Shown here: in pieces, positions 46,161 through 56,754 of the stretch
Layout of the letters: every line of letters starts with the position of its first letter
How positions within the stretch are numbered: position 1 is the stretch's first letter
Source: Penium margaritaceum
Lineage: Eukaryota > Streptophyta > Zygnematophyceae > Desmidiales > Peniaceae
Direction of reading: 5' to 3'
Length of the DNA stretch: 64,000 nt
Assembly: GCA_023375785.1 (NCBI GenBank)
Contig: SZWC01001212.1
Coordinates: 171,753-235,752, forward strand
Program-made: the position numbers and the translations under genes
Notes under the pieces: generated by a model
The model's database searches: none
Told to the model about the DNA's origin: nothing
The model's input: the letters and a program-made list of their open reading frames with translations, nothing else

Positions 46161-46608
46161 TGGTTCATTGGAGCCATGGGTGCTACAAAAATGCAGCACG
46201 ATGCTTCACTGGTGACCAGGGCGCTTCGGGCGCGCGTCACTCACCCTGGTGGTGTGACAGTCTGCTGAGTTGCAATGATGCACGTGGGTAAGAGAAATAG
46301 GCTCTACGCTGCTCCGAATCGCCTGCGGTTTGGTGCGTTGGAAAGCTTGTAATAAGCACTATAACTCGTCAGATCATTTACGTGTCCATTAAGTTACTCC
46401 AAGAAGTTACTCCATTAATTTACTCCATTAAGTGACTCAAAACGACGTCATTTCGGTCCGAAATTACCCTCCTTCATTCTGTCATAGTTCTGCTCATGTG
46501 ACCTCTCACATTCCGTGTGGTGACCCAAAGTGCACCATCAGTAAAAACCGTCATTGCTTGCCATGCCTCAAGCTCTCATTCCTGTGAGAGCTGCGTGCCC
46601 AGTCGTAG
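46161..46608. other. Region with nothing recognised
   Basis: About 450 bp without domain, repeat partner or convincing frame. The AT-rich stretch near 46360-46440 contains a short iterated TTACTCCATTAA-like motif (46394-46435). Confidence 0.5.
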
Positions 46609-46968
46609 ACAGTCGGGAAGAGATTTTCGACAATAGGCATCAGTATTATCATCAGTGCGCATGGCCAGCATGCTGAACTAGACAGTGAGAACGCTCTGGG
46701 CCGCATGGCCAGTCACAGTGTTGTGCCATTTTATGAGGGTGTCAGCGTTAACGAGGTTAGCTGGTGTGCAGCGAGTCATATTGGCGTTGTACGGAACGAT
46801 CTTATTAGTAAGAGCCTCCGTCTTTTTAACTATGAGGGTAAGGACAGCGCAAGCGGACTCTCACTTGACATGTTCAAAGGGACGAACAGCGGGGGGATCA
46901 AGGTCATGGTATTAATCCCAAAGGTGTTCACCCTGAGCCTAGTCACTGAAGCGAACCTCCCAAGATGA
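46609..46968 (+). CDS. Unidentified open frame, 119 codons stop to stop
   Basis: The frame is open from 46609 to the stop at 46966-46968. The first ATG is at 46705 and gives 87 residues (MASHSVVPFYEGVSVNEVSW...SLVTEANLPR). Composition is protein-like, with alternating hydrophobic and polar segments (GISIIISAHGQHAELDSENA before the ATG; KVMVLIPKVFTLSLVTEANL near the end), and no low-complexity bias. I recognise no family, see no signal peptide, and see no obvious splice-site pair tying it to other exons. It may be an exon fragment of a host or captured gene, or a chance frame. Confidence 0.25.
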   Translation, partial: TVGKRFSTIGISIIISAHGQHAELDSENALGRMASHSVVPFYEGVSVNEVSWCAASHIGVVRNDLISKSLRLFNYEGKDSASGLSLDMFKGTNSGGIKVMVLIPKVFTLSLVTEANLPR

Positions 46969-46999
46969 GAAGGATAGGTTGGAGGCAATGTGGGGTGTT

Positions 47000-49600
47000 G
47001 ATGTGTCAACGTCATGCTGACGCTGCAGACGCTAAATAAGGGCTTTGGCTGCTGCTGTCCCGGCTACCACTGCTCCTGCAATGGGATCAGACTGATTAGA
47101 GCCAAAGGTTGTGGATGCGGAGGCGGGAGTGGTGACAACGTCTGCAGCAGTGCATGCAATTCAAATGGAGCACAACGTGGGCTGAAGGAAGTTCAAGACT
47201 AAGTCAGATATCACATTAACAAAGGTGTTGCGGTCGCCTTGTTTGCAGGCGCTCTTCAGCTGTATGTTGTGCAGTGAGTGCCTTTTAGAGCACAACACGC
47301 TTGCGTTACAGCTCTGTTTGCAGCGTAGAATAGTGCTTGTCATCAAGTGGCTGATTTCCAAAAATGCCACTCTGTCCAGAAGTTTTTAGCAGAGTTCCCC
47401 CGCCCCAGTGGGTATTCGAAAACCATATGTGGTGACAGGATGAGCTCAAGGTTGTGCTGCAATGCAATGGACCTGGGCACATTAACAAACTCACGCAGAG
47501 ACAGAGGAGAGGAAAGAGAGCAAAGTGGTGCACTCATGAGGCGTAGCGGCAGAGGAAGAGGAGGGGAGGCAGCAATGCAACTGCTGATGCTGCAATCACG
47601 ACCACAGTAGAGGCCTGCGAAACAAGAGCACAAGCCACGGCAGGCATAGATGTAGCCGATAGTGTGAAGATGGCTGCTGCAGTGCAGACAAGACAAACAA
47701 CCTAGTGGCTGGTCATTGATGAAGCATAGGTTACCTGTGTCGTGGACATGTGGATAGACGTGACTGCGCTGGCTAGAGAACTGGCTGTTGCCGCCACTGC
47801 TCAGGCTACTACGTCTGCTGCAGCTTCGACTTGGGTCGTGATGTTGACTGCAGCTGTGTCAATGGGGCCTTGGTCAACAGCAGCAGAGGTGTAGGACTCA
47901 ATGGCTCTTCCAGTCAAAGTGTTGGAGGGTGCACGAGTAGCACAAGCAGTGGAAGCAAAGGTGGAGGCAACGGCATCGCTGGAGACCCAGTGTTGCCTCA
48001 AAGACTAGAGGATGCTAGAAGGTGTAAGCGAGGCAGACTCAAAGTGAGAGGTAGCTAAGGGAGTAAGATTAGCATGCCGACTCTCACAACGTGTTCTATG
48101 GGCCATTGTCTATCGAACACGTCGCGAGAGTCAGCGTGTAGCCTTCGGGATTTAAAGAGGTTTTTTATAGGTCGTGGATCGTGTGGAGGCCCCATGGGTG
48201 GCACGTTCTATTGCTTGGACGAGTCATCCGAGGCCGACTAGAAGTACTGTGTAGACTATTGCAGACTACTGCAACATCCTCTCTCTTGTATGCATAAAAC
48301 GGATTGTAGTCCTCACCGGGATAGTAGCAAGGGTTGTTACAGCGATGATGTGAGCACTTATCACGCTCCAACTTGTCTTCTTAGTAGGCGATCTCGTTGG
48401 TGATGCATTTGGCGCTCATGCCGGGTTGTGGGCAATGTGGGAATAGGCTCGGTGTCTGGCGGCGATGCCAGGGTGCCGGCTTTCTTAGATCCCCCATGTG
48501 CGCGCTGCGGCTGTGGCTAAAGTTTGCTGCTGTTTTCGATACTGTAGTAGATGCAGTAGCTGATGCAGCTTCTGTATGAAATGCATGCACGGTGTCGTTG
48601 CTGTTGCCGTATCGTGTGCACGGGTGTAGATGCTTGATGGGATGCAAAGGTTGTTGCTGCTGCTCCTGTTGCGGCTGCTGCTTATGGTACGGCCGCTACG
48701 TACCATACTGATTTTTTAATTTGCTCACCTTTTAGAACTGAATTACATGATTTTCAATTTTGCCCAGAAAATGGACTTTTTGAATTTATTGGGTGCTCGC
48801 CCAACCCTGTATGGGTATATTATCCTGGCTATTAAATTCGCCCACTGTCTGACGATGACGATGCCCAGTCTTTCTTTTTTTTCGAAAGCTCGAACTTCGA
48901 TCGTCGAAGTTCGTGCTTCCGAATGCTCGAGTTGCACAGCCGTCAGATCACAACTTGCAATCCGATGGCTGCCCGTTTGACGTGCGCGGCTCTTTGGTGC
49001 GCAGCGACCTCGTCACCGTCGCTACCTGAACCAGAGCAGATTGTAGTGAGCTCTTTTGTGAGACTCACCGTGAGAGCATTGAACCAGAGCCCGAAAATGT
49101 TTTTGTGCCTTAGTTTCATGGGGTGTACTTGATTTTCTTCACATTTACCGTTTTGCCTACCATGATCCCGCAAATCTGGAAAATGACATAGGTTGTTGAT
49201 GTAATTAATTTGAAAACATGTTAGGCTAATGTTAGAGGTAAGAGCCTCGAATTTTAGGTGTGATACTAGAAGACACTTCACAATATGAAAGGGAACACAT
49301 GGGCGGATGTGAAAAATTACTTTGAACGAATACAAGGCCCGATACGGTATGTTGAGATGAAGATACTCCTAAAACTTCCAAGGCAAATGTTGTTGCTGTT
49401 GCTTTTGTTGTTGTTGCTGATGTCGCTACTGCTACTGCTACTGCTGTTGCAACTGTTGATGCTACAGCTTTTGCTGCTGCTGCTTATGGTGATGCCACCT
49501 GCTTGGGTAAAGATACTCCCGAAGCTTCCAAGGCTGATGTTGCCACTATTTCTGATGCTATCTCGCATGTACTGGGGCAGAGACTCATAAATCCGCTGCT
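47000..49600 (+). pseudogene. Decayed alanine/valine-rich gag-like segments
   Basis: Several plus-frame stretches are rich in Ala, Val and Thr, like the alpha/E gag regions: near 47740-47990 (ALARELAVAATAQATTSAAA), near 48515-48580 (RLWLKFAAVFDTVVDAVADA), near 48650-48690 (VAAAPVAAAAYGTAA) and near 49385-49500 (ANVVAVAFVVVADVATATAT, then FAAAAYGDAT). The last two share A-A-A-A-Y-G, suggesting a duplication. Sequence between them shows no domain. The likeliest reading is one or more very old alpha-type gag remnants, but GCN/GTN triplet runs alone could produce the same look. Confidence 0.3.
48891..48913. repeat. Perfect 10-bp inverted repeat with 3-nt loop
   Basis: CGAACTTCGA, TCG, TCGAAGTTCG: two perfectly complementary 10-bp arms around a 3-nt centre, in AT-rich surroundings that also contain TTCGAAAGCTC and GAATGCTCGAG. 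It can form a short hairpin in DNA or RNA. No association with a gene or terminator is visible. Confidence 0.85.
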
Positions 49601-49987
49601 AAGACTGCTCGTTATGCACGAATGGGTGCCAACTGCGATGTGCCACCGCCACCAAGAGTGATGGTGCGGTAGGGGGACTGGGTCACAGACGCGGTCGTCA
49701 TGGTTAGCAGACGACACTACTGCCATTTTGTAGGTGCAGTGGCGGCGGAATGCCACAGCTGTCACCTGGTTGTGGTGGTGGTTGGGTGGCGCCGCGACGA
49801 CATTGGTGATCGCGGCTGTCAAAGCCCACGGTCACCCAAGAGAGGCTAATGTGGTGCTTGAACAGCATGTAGGACAACTACCGATGCCGCCGAAGAGCAA
49901 CGAAACCGGCTGCAGCGGCTCCCGCCACGACCAGGATCGTGGGTGGTGCGATCCACCGCCACTCTCTAGGAGGCCTTAGCCTCTTGC
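49601..49987. other. Region with nothing recognised
   Basis: About 390 bp of mixed-composition DNA with no domain, no repeat partner in the window and no LTR feature. Confidence 0.5.
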
Positions 49988-50245
49988 ACTTACACCAGTA
50001 GTTGCTAGTGGTTGCTTGATCTAGGCCGTGTGACAGCTCATAGATGCAAAATCAAGGAGGCACACGTAGGCCATGGATTGGAGCAACCGGCACTTAGGTT
50101 TTGTAGGAACACAAGCAACGAGTGAGTAGCGGGCGAGCGAGGTTATGGACACCGGTAAAAAGGGCTACCCATACGAGTGGATCACTTGGGGCCCGGCTGC
50201 CACCCTGGGATAGAACCAGACCCGTCAACAACGTGCTGATGGCAG
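49988..50245. repeat. Dispersed repeat, copy 2
   Basis: Partner of 27778-28035 over about 258 bp, diverged. It ends at GGCAGATTT, immediately before the 5' LTR of element E, which appears to have inserted at or beside the end of this repeat. Confidence 0.7.
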
Positions 50246-50249
50246 ATTT

Positions 50250-51073
50250 TGTTGGTTTTTGCGCATCTCTCATTGTGCTCTGTTGTGTCCTCCTGGCTTG
50301 TGTACATCGTTGTGCAGATGACTGATGGCAAAACACGATGCTGCTGAAGTGTCGTCCGGTGGAGCCAACGTATGCTAAGGCCTACACGCAGGTTGCTGGA
50401 GCCTCCTCCCTCCGACGGTCGACGTGCTCAGCTCCATCGGCAGGCCTCCTCGGCAGTCGTGCCGCCGGCGGTCACTGCCCCAGGCGATGCTGTTTGCATG
50501 CGTCCAGTTCTGGATCTGACTGCACCATTGCGTCAGTAGTGTTATGTTGTGCTTAGGGTCCAAGTCTCATGTTGATCTCATATTTTTGTTACCGGGGACG
50601 AGTGTAGACGCTGCCTGGGTCTAGGTGGCCAAAACTTCTCTCTGGTATTTTCTAGATGATTCTAACCAAACGACTGCGTTTGCAGCGTTGATATTATGCT
50701 ATGGTCCAGTTTTCAGGCAAAACGGATGATGCCCGGGTTTTGGGCTGTCGGCCATGTGACAGGGCTCGCTGAGAAAATCCTGCCAGCCAGAAAATAGGTC
50801 ATTATCTGATTTGCTAGAAGCTGAGTAACAAGCTCTACACAGCTGGGGGGAGCTAGAACTTGGAGGGGTCTCCCATTGATGTTTATTCTTAGTTGGTAAT
50901 CAGTTCTTTTCAGTTTCCACTACCTTTCTGGCGCTAACTCCTTAGCGCGCAGTTTTTTCTCTCATAGACTCAGAGCAGCAGAAGGGGGCAGCAATGCAAA
51001 GCAAAGAGCGTTGGGCCATGCCTACTCTAGCGATGCTACTGCCTCAACACGCCGCACTAGTCTAGATTTCTAG
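50250..51073 (+). repeat. 5' LTR of element E
   Basis: It starts TGTTGGTTTTTGCGCATCTC and its first 316 bp match 63685-64000 (CTCTCATTGTGCTCTGTTGT, CTACACGCAGGTTGCTGGAG, GCAGTCGTGCCGCCGG). About 824 bp long, ending three bases before the PBS. Confidence 0.85.
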
Positions 51074-51075
51074 CT

Positions 51076-51087
51076 TGGTATCAGAGC
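51076..51087 (+). other. Primer-binding site of element E
   Basis: TGGTATCAGAGC, initiator tRNA-Met type, directly after the 5' LTR. Confidence 0.9.
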
Positions 51088-51605
51088 AAGAGCGCAGCAG
51101 AAGCAGCACATCTGAGCAGCAGCAAGGCGTACAAGTCCAAGTCTATGCCGGCGGTCCTAGAAACACGCCCGTGCAGGGAAAACTCTGCCGGATTTTTCCT
51201 GGCACAGTTAGCCCCACCGGGTGGCATCATAAAAATGCTCCCGACGCAGGGGAAATTTTTCCGAAACATTTCTGGAAGCACTGACCCCGCGACGGCGGTA
51301 GCGTTGGCGGACTCACGGCCGGCAACGTGACGGGCGACACCATGACGTCACCGATGCACACGGCGATGGCGCCACAGACAAGGGGAGTGACCTCTCCCGC
51401 CTCCCCTCCCTCTCCTCTGCAGCCACAGCAGTAGCACCAGCCACAACACAGATCTACGCTATAGATCTGCGCTGTAGAGCTACGGCCTCAGCCGTAGCAG
51501 CAGCTGCGCAGCAGGAGAAGCCACGGTAGCAGCCAGTGCTACGCTGCAGTTGCCACAGCTACGCAGCAGTCATTGAAGCAGCTATGCAACTAGTAGTGAA
51601 GCGGC

Positions 51606-51890
51606 ACAGCAGGCAACTGTGCAGCCACATAGCCGCACAGCCACGCAGCCACACATCCACGCAGCCATGCGGTCACGTAGCCACGCAACCACGCAGCCAC
51701 GCAGCCATGCAGCCACACAGTCACGCAGCCACGCGGCCGCGCAGCCACGCGGCCAGGCAGCCACGCAGCCTCACAACTACACGGCCACGCGGTCACGCGG
51801 TCACGCAACCATTCAAACGCATAGCTGCTACGCAGTCATGCAGATGCACAACCACGCAGCCATGCGGCCATGCAGCTATGTATCCACGCA
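51606..51890. repeat. Degenerate 8-bp tandem repeat (CACGCAGC)n
   Basis: About 285 bp made of variants of the octamer CACGCAGC (CATGCAGC, CACACAGT, CACGCGGC and similar), best preserved at 51640-51800. Because 8 is not a multiple of 3, three units read through all frames, so long open frames appear on both strands and are not genes. It lies in the leader between the PBS and gag of E. Confidence 0.85.
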
Positions 51891-52600
51891 GCTGTCTCGA
51901 CAAGCCACAGTAGCTACAGCAGCCACGACAGCCACGACCTCCACAACAGTCGTAGCAGGCGTTGTAGCCACAGCATTCGTAACACTCGTGGCTGTAGGCA
52001 CCGCAACAGTAGCAGCCGCAGCACATGCAGCAATAGCAGCAACAGCAACAGCAGGGCGACAACACCCTGCTACTGACGTCAACACCAGCGTATCAACCTT
52101 ACCAGTGACGTCACTGCTGATGTCACTACTGACATTAGCAACAAGGAGAAAGAAGGAGGGGGAACAATAAAATAGACGAGGACAAAAGAGGGGGGATCAT
52201 GTCTAACAGCCCCAATGGCGAGGGGTCCTCCTCTGTTAGAGGAACCCCTAGCCCCCCTTTCTTGCAATAGTGATAGCAGCTGCAAGAGCAAGAGCAGCAA
52301 CAACTACTGTTGCTACACCAGCAACGGCTACACCACTAGCAGCCACCGTTGAAGCAGCAGCTGGTGGAACAATAGCTATCGCTGTTGTAGCAACAGCAAT
52401 AGCAGTAGTAGCTGCAACAGCACCAACAGTAGTAGTAACAACAATAGTAGCAGCCACAATAGTAGCACGAGTAACAATAGTAGCAGCAGCTGTAGCAGTA
52501 GCAGCAATTCATGGGCTTCGTTACTGGCTCATCCGACCCCTGGCCGCCATTTGCCAGCAGCTTGCCGCACTGACGCAACAACTTCCAGCACTGTAGCCAT
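51891..52600 (+). pseudogene. Ala/Val-rich triplet-repeat segment of element E
   Basis: GCA/GTA/ACA triplet runs, especially 52270-52510, give a plus frame such as TIAIAVVATAIAVVAATAPT, hydrophobic enough to look like membrane segments. The position before the gag core and the composition parallel the alanine-rich gag parts of alpha-2 and alpha-4. The run is better explained by decayed repeats in an element than by a host membrane protein. Confidence 0.5.
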
Positions 52601-52729
52601 TGACACCAAAGAGCCATCCTAGTGCCCCGCCGCCCTTCCTCTTGGGCACGCTAGCCTCTTTGTCATTGCGGCCACGCATTACCTGGTGTAGGAGCAAACC
52701 CAGCGCCTGCGTTAGATAGTGACATCTGT

Positions 52730-53620
52730 CCTTGGCCCCACTCTGGGTGCCGGCCGTAGGCCAAAGGACTTTGAGACCCCGTCCCCACTGCTCCAGGCCG
52801 GCGAGCAGCTCCGAAGCTTGGAGCTCAGCTTCTGCATCTGGGCATAGGGCAATTGTCTTTGGCCATACTACACTCTCCCATACGACTCCTCCCAGGCCGA
52901 CCAGCTGCATGACGCTAGTCACGGCATACGCGCTCGTGTCCTGGTCGTCCCTCCGACATCAGGCCTTGCCATCGAGCCCTTCCTCGGAGACTTCACTATT
53001 GGTGAGACTCCAGACCCTACAATCGCGTGGCACGTCCTCACGCGTCCCCATCGCCTATCTAGTGAGGTTGAAACCATTCGTCTGCTCTGTGAGTTCAACT
53101 CCCTGCACATGGGGGAGGCTAAGACGGTAACCTCCTACTGGTAGCAAGTGAAGGACATCTTTCGTCGCCTGGACGATTCTGCTCCACCCCCTCTCACCGC
53201 ACTCTTGACCATCAAGCTCCGTGCCACCGACGTATTCTTTGACTTCTTCATCCACTACACCCAGGACGTCCTGTTCGTGATGGTAGCCCAGGGCACCCTC
53301 ATGCCCTGGGCATACAAGCTACTTCTCATGATTGAGGAGGCTCGTCTGAAGTCGCGCATCTAGCACACAAAGGCCCTTGCCTCCCTTGCCGTCGCCTGCA
53401 TGGTTGTAATCTCCCATGCAGCAGCTACATCTACGAGCTCCTCGTCGCCAGGGAAGAAGAAGCGCAAGGGCAAGAAGGGCAAGGGCCAGCAGCAGCAACC
53501 GACCGGGTCCAGTGGTGGTGGCTCGGTCTTCCATAACTGTGGCCATCTAGGCCACTCGCCTCTGTTGTCATAGCTGTCGCCGGCGCTGATGCCTCCACCC
53601 CATCCGAAAGCTCCACTACT
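52730..53620 (+). pseudogene. gag core and nucleocapsid tail of element E
   Basis: The frame around 52930-53360 reads GLAIEPFLGDFTIGETPDPT, LCEFNSLHMGEAKTVTSYW, VKDIFRRLDDSAPPPLTALL, VMVAQGTLMPWAYKLLLMIE and EEARLKSRI, the helical layout expected of a copia gag core. It is followed by a Lys/Gly tail (GKKKRKGKKGKGQQQQP) and VFHNCGHLGHS, half of a zinc knuckle. The stretch 53620-54034 continues as Pro/Ser-rich sequence up to element D. Broken fossil. Confidence 0.65.
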
Positions 53621-54034
53621 CCAACAACAACATCGGTCCCGTCGTCACCAGCTCTGTAGTAGCATCATCCAAAGCCGTCGGTGCCTCCCTTTCCATCATC
53701 GGTATAGCCCTCCTCTCTTCCAGGCTCTGGCGTTGTCACACCGCACTTGGTCTACACTCCCATGCCCTCCATCCGTGAGCGTCAGTTGGAGTAATTCATC
53801 GCGCTCCAGCTCAACCTGCCTCCCCCCCCCCAGGGAAGTGCGAGTTGCGTCACCACCTGCTCGCCTGTCCTACCCTGCATGATCGAGACTGAGCTGTAGT
53901 CGTGTCCTACTCCCTTATCCGTTTTTTCATGTCCCATGTCCTCCTCTGCCCCTCTCTATGACGACGTTGCATGACTTGATTGGCAGTCTCGGTTTGTGCC
54001 TCTGTCCACCTCGTCCACGTCTCTTTCTTGCTGC

Positions 54035-54723
54035 TGTCAACCGGCCTGAGGCAAACGGACTAGAAAACAGGGCTGACACAATAGCACCTGCCGTCCGCTC
54101 CTAGCATTTCAGCTAGGAGAAGATATCACCCTCAGGATCACGATTCCACACTGAGCAGTTCCTAGGCAATCACTTGCTAGCAACTGTGTCCACTTAACAC
54201 TTGGTCACTTTCGCGCGAGGTGCTAGTCAAAGACTAACTCATGGGGCTTAGACCAACCAGTGTCTTCTTTATACTGTTCCTTAGTTGGACAACTCTGTGA
54301 GGAGCATCTAAGGCCAGATTGTGTAATTAGAATGAGGAATGAGCCTGGTACATATAGTCCTAGGCCTGGCTTCTAAGGTGTGTGGGCAGTGACACTTTTG
54401 GGGTGGTCACTCCAAACCACCTCACCAGTCCGCCAATTGGCACATCCACTAACTGCCAAGTGGCGCACTCTCCTCATGCATGGAGAAATGTCTAAGAAAC
54501 TTCCCCTGTGCTAGAAGGTCAAAAAACATCCCGCGCACATCAAGGCTCAATCGCAGGACCTGTTGTCCCTAAGTCCAACATGCTATCCGTTGCGCTACAC
54601 TTCTGGTGTCTCACTTGGACTTGCACCACGAACAAGGTTTGGGGGACTTACTCCAAGGGAGCAGTGCATGCCCAACCTGTCCGTCAACCCATAGCAGTGG
54701 CCATGGGGCATAGAAGAACAACA
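54035..54723 (-). repeat. 3' LTR of element D
   Basis: On the minus strand it starts TGTTGTTCTTCTATG after the polypurine tract GTGCAAGGGAGAGAT (plus coordinates 54724-54738) and ends CCGGTTGACA. It differs from 59069-59755 by only about seven positions. Confidence 0.95.
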
Positions 54724-54821
54724 ATCTCTCCCTTGCACCGTAGGCCACCTGCTGTGGTAGTTTTCTTCGGCATGAACCTGTAGCTCTAGGTTGTGTTTGT
54801 GCATGTCAGTTTTCTTGGTCT

Positions 54822-56330
54822 TTAGTTCTCATCTCTTGCATCCACCATGCCGACTCCTCGAGCACCTGCAACATGCAAGTCGCTGTCTAGCGGCTTTGTC
54901 AAGAAGTCCGCAAGCATTTTCGTGGTTGCGACGTGCTCCAGTTCCACGACACCCTTGGCGATAAGGTCACGTGAGTAGTGGTACCGAATATCGATGTGCT
55001 TTGTACGCTGGGAGATCATGTTGTCCTCTGCCATAGCCATGGCACTTTGGTTGTTGATGCGGATGACCGTTGCCTCCTCTTGTGGTGCCTTGATCTCATC
55101 AAGCAAACTGCGAAGCCACTGTGTTTCCCTGCAAACTTCGGAGAGTACAATGTACTCCGCCTCAGCAGTAGAAAGTGAGACGCAGTCCTGCTTCCTGCTT
55201 GCCCATAAGACCGCACCACCGTTGAGAAGACAAACAAACCCTGAGGTGGACTTCCTGTCATCAATCCGTCCTCCCCAGTCCGCGTCGGTGTAGCATGTCA
55301 GCCGCAGCAAGTCTGATCCTTCTAGACCTCCAAACCGAAGTCCGACGTGCCGAGTCTTTTTGAGGTAGCGAAAAATCCGCTTCACGACTTGCCAATGTTC
55401 TGGCCCAGGGTTGGCCACAAACCTGCTCACCTGACCCACTGCAAAAGCAATGTCAGGTCGTGTTCCCACCATTGCATACATGAGGCTTCCGACGGCGGAC
55501 TGGTATGGAATGTTTTGCATCTCCCGCCGGTCTGCCTCGTTGCTTGGTGACATGGAGGAGGAGAGCTTGCAGTCGGAGGGCATGGGGGTGCTGACGGGCT
55601 TGCAGTCCTCCATGTTGTAGCGCTTCAAGATGTCCATGATGTACTTGGTCTGGTTGAGCTCGATGGTGCCTGCTTTGCGGTTGCGGTGAACAGCAATCCC
55701 GAGGTAGTACTCGAGAGGTCCCATGTCCTTCATCTTAAATCTGCTGGCCAGATTTTTCTTGAGGTCCGTGAGGGCCTCCTGCGAGGAAGAACACATGATA
55801 AGATCATCCACGTACAACGCCACAAGTAGCAAGCCACGTTCGTCCTCCCGCACATAGACGCTAGGGTCATTTTTGCAATGTGCGAAGGAGATCTCAGCCA
55901 TGAAGCTGTCCATCTCCTTGTACCAGATCCGTGGGGCCTGTTTCAGCCCGTACAACGCCTTCACCAGCTTGCACACCTTACCCTCGGGTGCTTTGACACC
56001 TTCCGGTACCTCCATTAGCACCTCCTTGTCGAGCTTCCCATAAAGGAAGGCTGTCTTCACATCCATCTGGTGGATCTCAAGGTCTTTGGCGGCAGCGACA
56101 GCAAGCAGGGACCTGATGGAGGCAAACGTGACGACCGGTGCGAAGGTCTCATCGTACTCAGAACCTGCGCGCTGTGAGAACCCTTTCGCCACGACCCTTG
56201 CCTTGTACTTGTCGATGCTATCATCTTGCTTCCGCTTCAACCTGAGCACCCACTTTGAGCCCACCACGTGAGCGTTAGCGGGTCTGTCCACCAGCACCCA
56301 TGTGCCATTTTCTTCGATGGACGCGAGCTC
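54822..56330 (-). CDS. Element D pol, RT and RNase H portion up to the gap
   Basis: Reading minus from the gap edge: start of RT (ENGTWVLVDRPANAHVVGSK, RVVAKGFSQRAGSEYDETF), [38 protein letters not shown], the catalytic LLLVALYVDDLIMCSSS, RFKMKDMGPLEYYLGIAV and GSLMYAMVGTRPDIAFAVGQ. RNase H follows: CYTDADWGGRIDDRKSTSGF, CVSLSTAEAEYIVLSEVCRE, RTKHIDIRYHYSRDLIAKG and MLADFLTKPLDSDL. These are complete copia RT and RNase H domains. This belongs to the mobile element and is not a host gene; the part lost in the gap is unknown. Confidence 0.9.
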   Translation of the reverse strand, partial: ELASIEENGTWVLVDRPANAHVVGSKWVLRLKRKQDDSIDKYKARVVAKGFSQRAGSEYDETFAPVVTFASIRSLLAVAAAKDLEIHQMDVKTAFLYGKLDKEVLMEVPEGVKAPEGKVCKLVKALYGLKQAPRIWYKEMDSFMAEISFAHCKNDPSVYVREDERGLLLVALYVDDLIMCSSSQEALTDLKKNLASRFKMKDMGPLEYYLGIAVHRNRKAGTIELNQTKYIMDILKRYNMEDCKPVSTPMPSDCKLSSSMSPSNEADRREMQNIPYQSAVGSLMYAMVGTRPDIAFAVGQVSRFVANPGPEHWQVVKRIFRYLKKTRHVGLRFGGLEGSDLLRLTCYTDADWGGRIDDRKSTSGFVCLLNGGAVLWASRKQDCVSLSTAEAEYIVLSEVCRETQWLRSLLDEIKAPQEEATVIRINNQSAMAMAEDNMISQRTKHIDIRYHYSRDLIAKGVVELEHVATTKMLADFLTKPLDSDLHVAGARGVGMVDARDEN

Positions 56331-56754
56331 NNNNNNNNNNNNNNNNNNNNNNNNNNNNNNNNNNNNNNNNNNNNNNNNNNNNNNNNNNNNNNNNNNNNNN
56401 NNNNNNNNNNNNNNNNNNNNNNNNNNNNNNNNNNNNNNNNNNNNNNNNNNNNNNNNNNNNNNNNNNNNNNNNNNNNNNNNNNNNNNNNNNNNNNNNNNNN
56501 NNNNNNNNNNNNNNNNNNNNNNNNNNNNNNNNNNNNNNNNNNNNNNNNNNNNNNNNNNNNNNNNNNNNNNNNNNNNNNNNNNNNNNNNNNNNNNNNNNNN
56601 NNNNNNNNNNNNNNNNNNNNNNNNNNNNNNNNNNNNNNNNNNNNNNNNNNNNNNNNNNNNNNNNNNNNNNNNNNNNNNNNNNNNNNNNNNNNNNNNNNNN
56701 NNNNNNNNNNNNNNNNNNNNNNNNNNNNNNNNNNNNNNNNNNNNNNNNNNNNNN
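56331..56754. other. Scaffold gap (424 N)
   Basis: A run of Ns inside element D, between the integrase C-terminal region and the start of RT. Its true length is not known from the sequence. Confidence 1.

Noticed and set aside
48943-49335. 130-residue open frame on the minus strand
   Set aside because: AT-rich surroundings, no recognisable domain and no repeat or homologue in the window; length is within chance expectation.
51582-52170. Histidine/alanine/threonine-rich proteins on both strands
   Set aside because: They arise from the 8-bp CACGCAGC repeat reading open in all frames; no conserved domain.
52270-52596. Small hydrophobic membrane protein of about 108 residues
   Set aside because: It is a translation of GCA/GTA triplet runs inside element E, in the position of its alanine-rich gag part.
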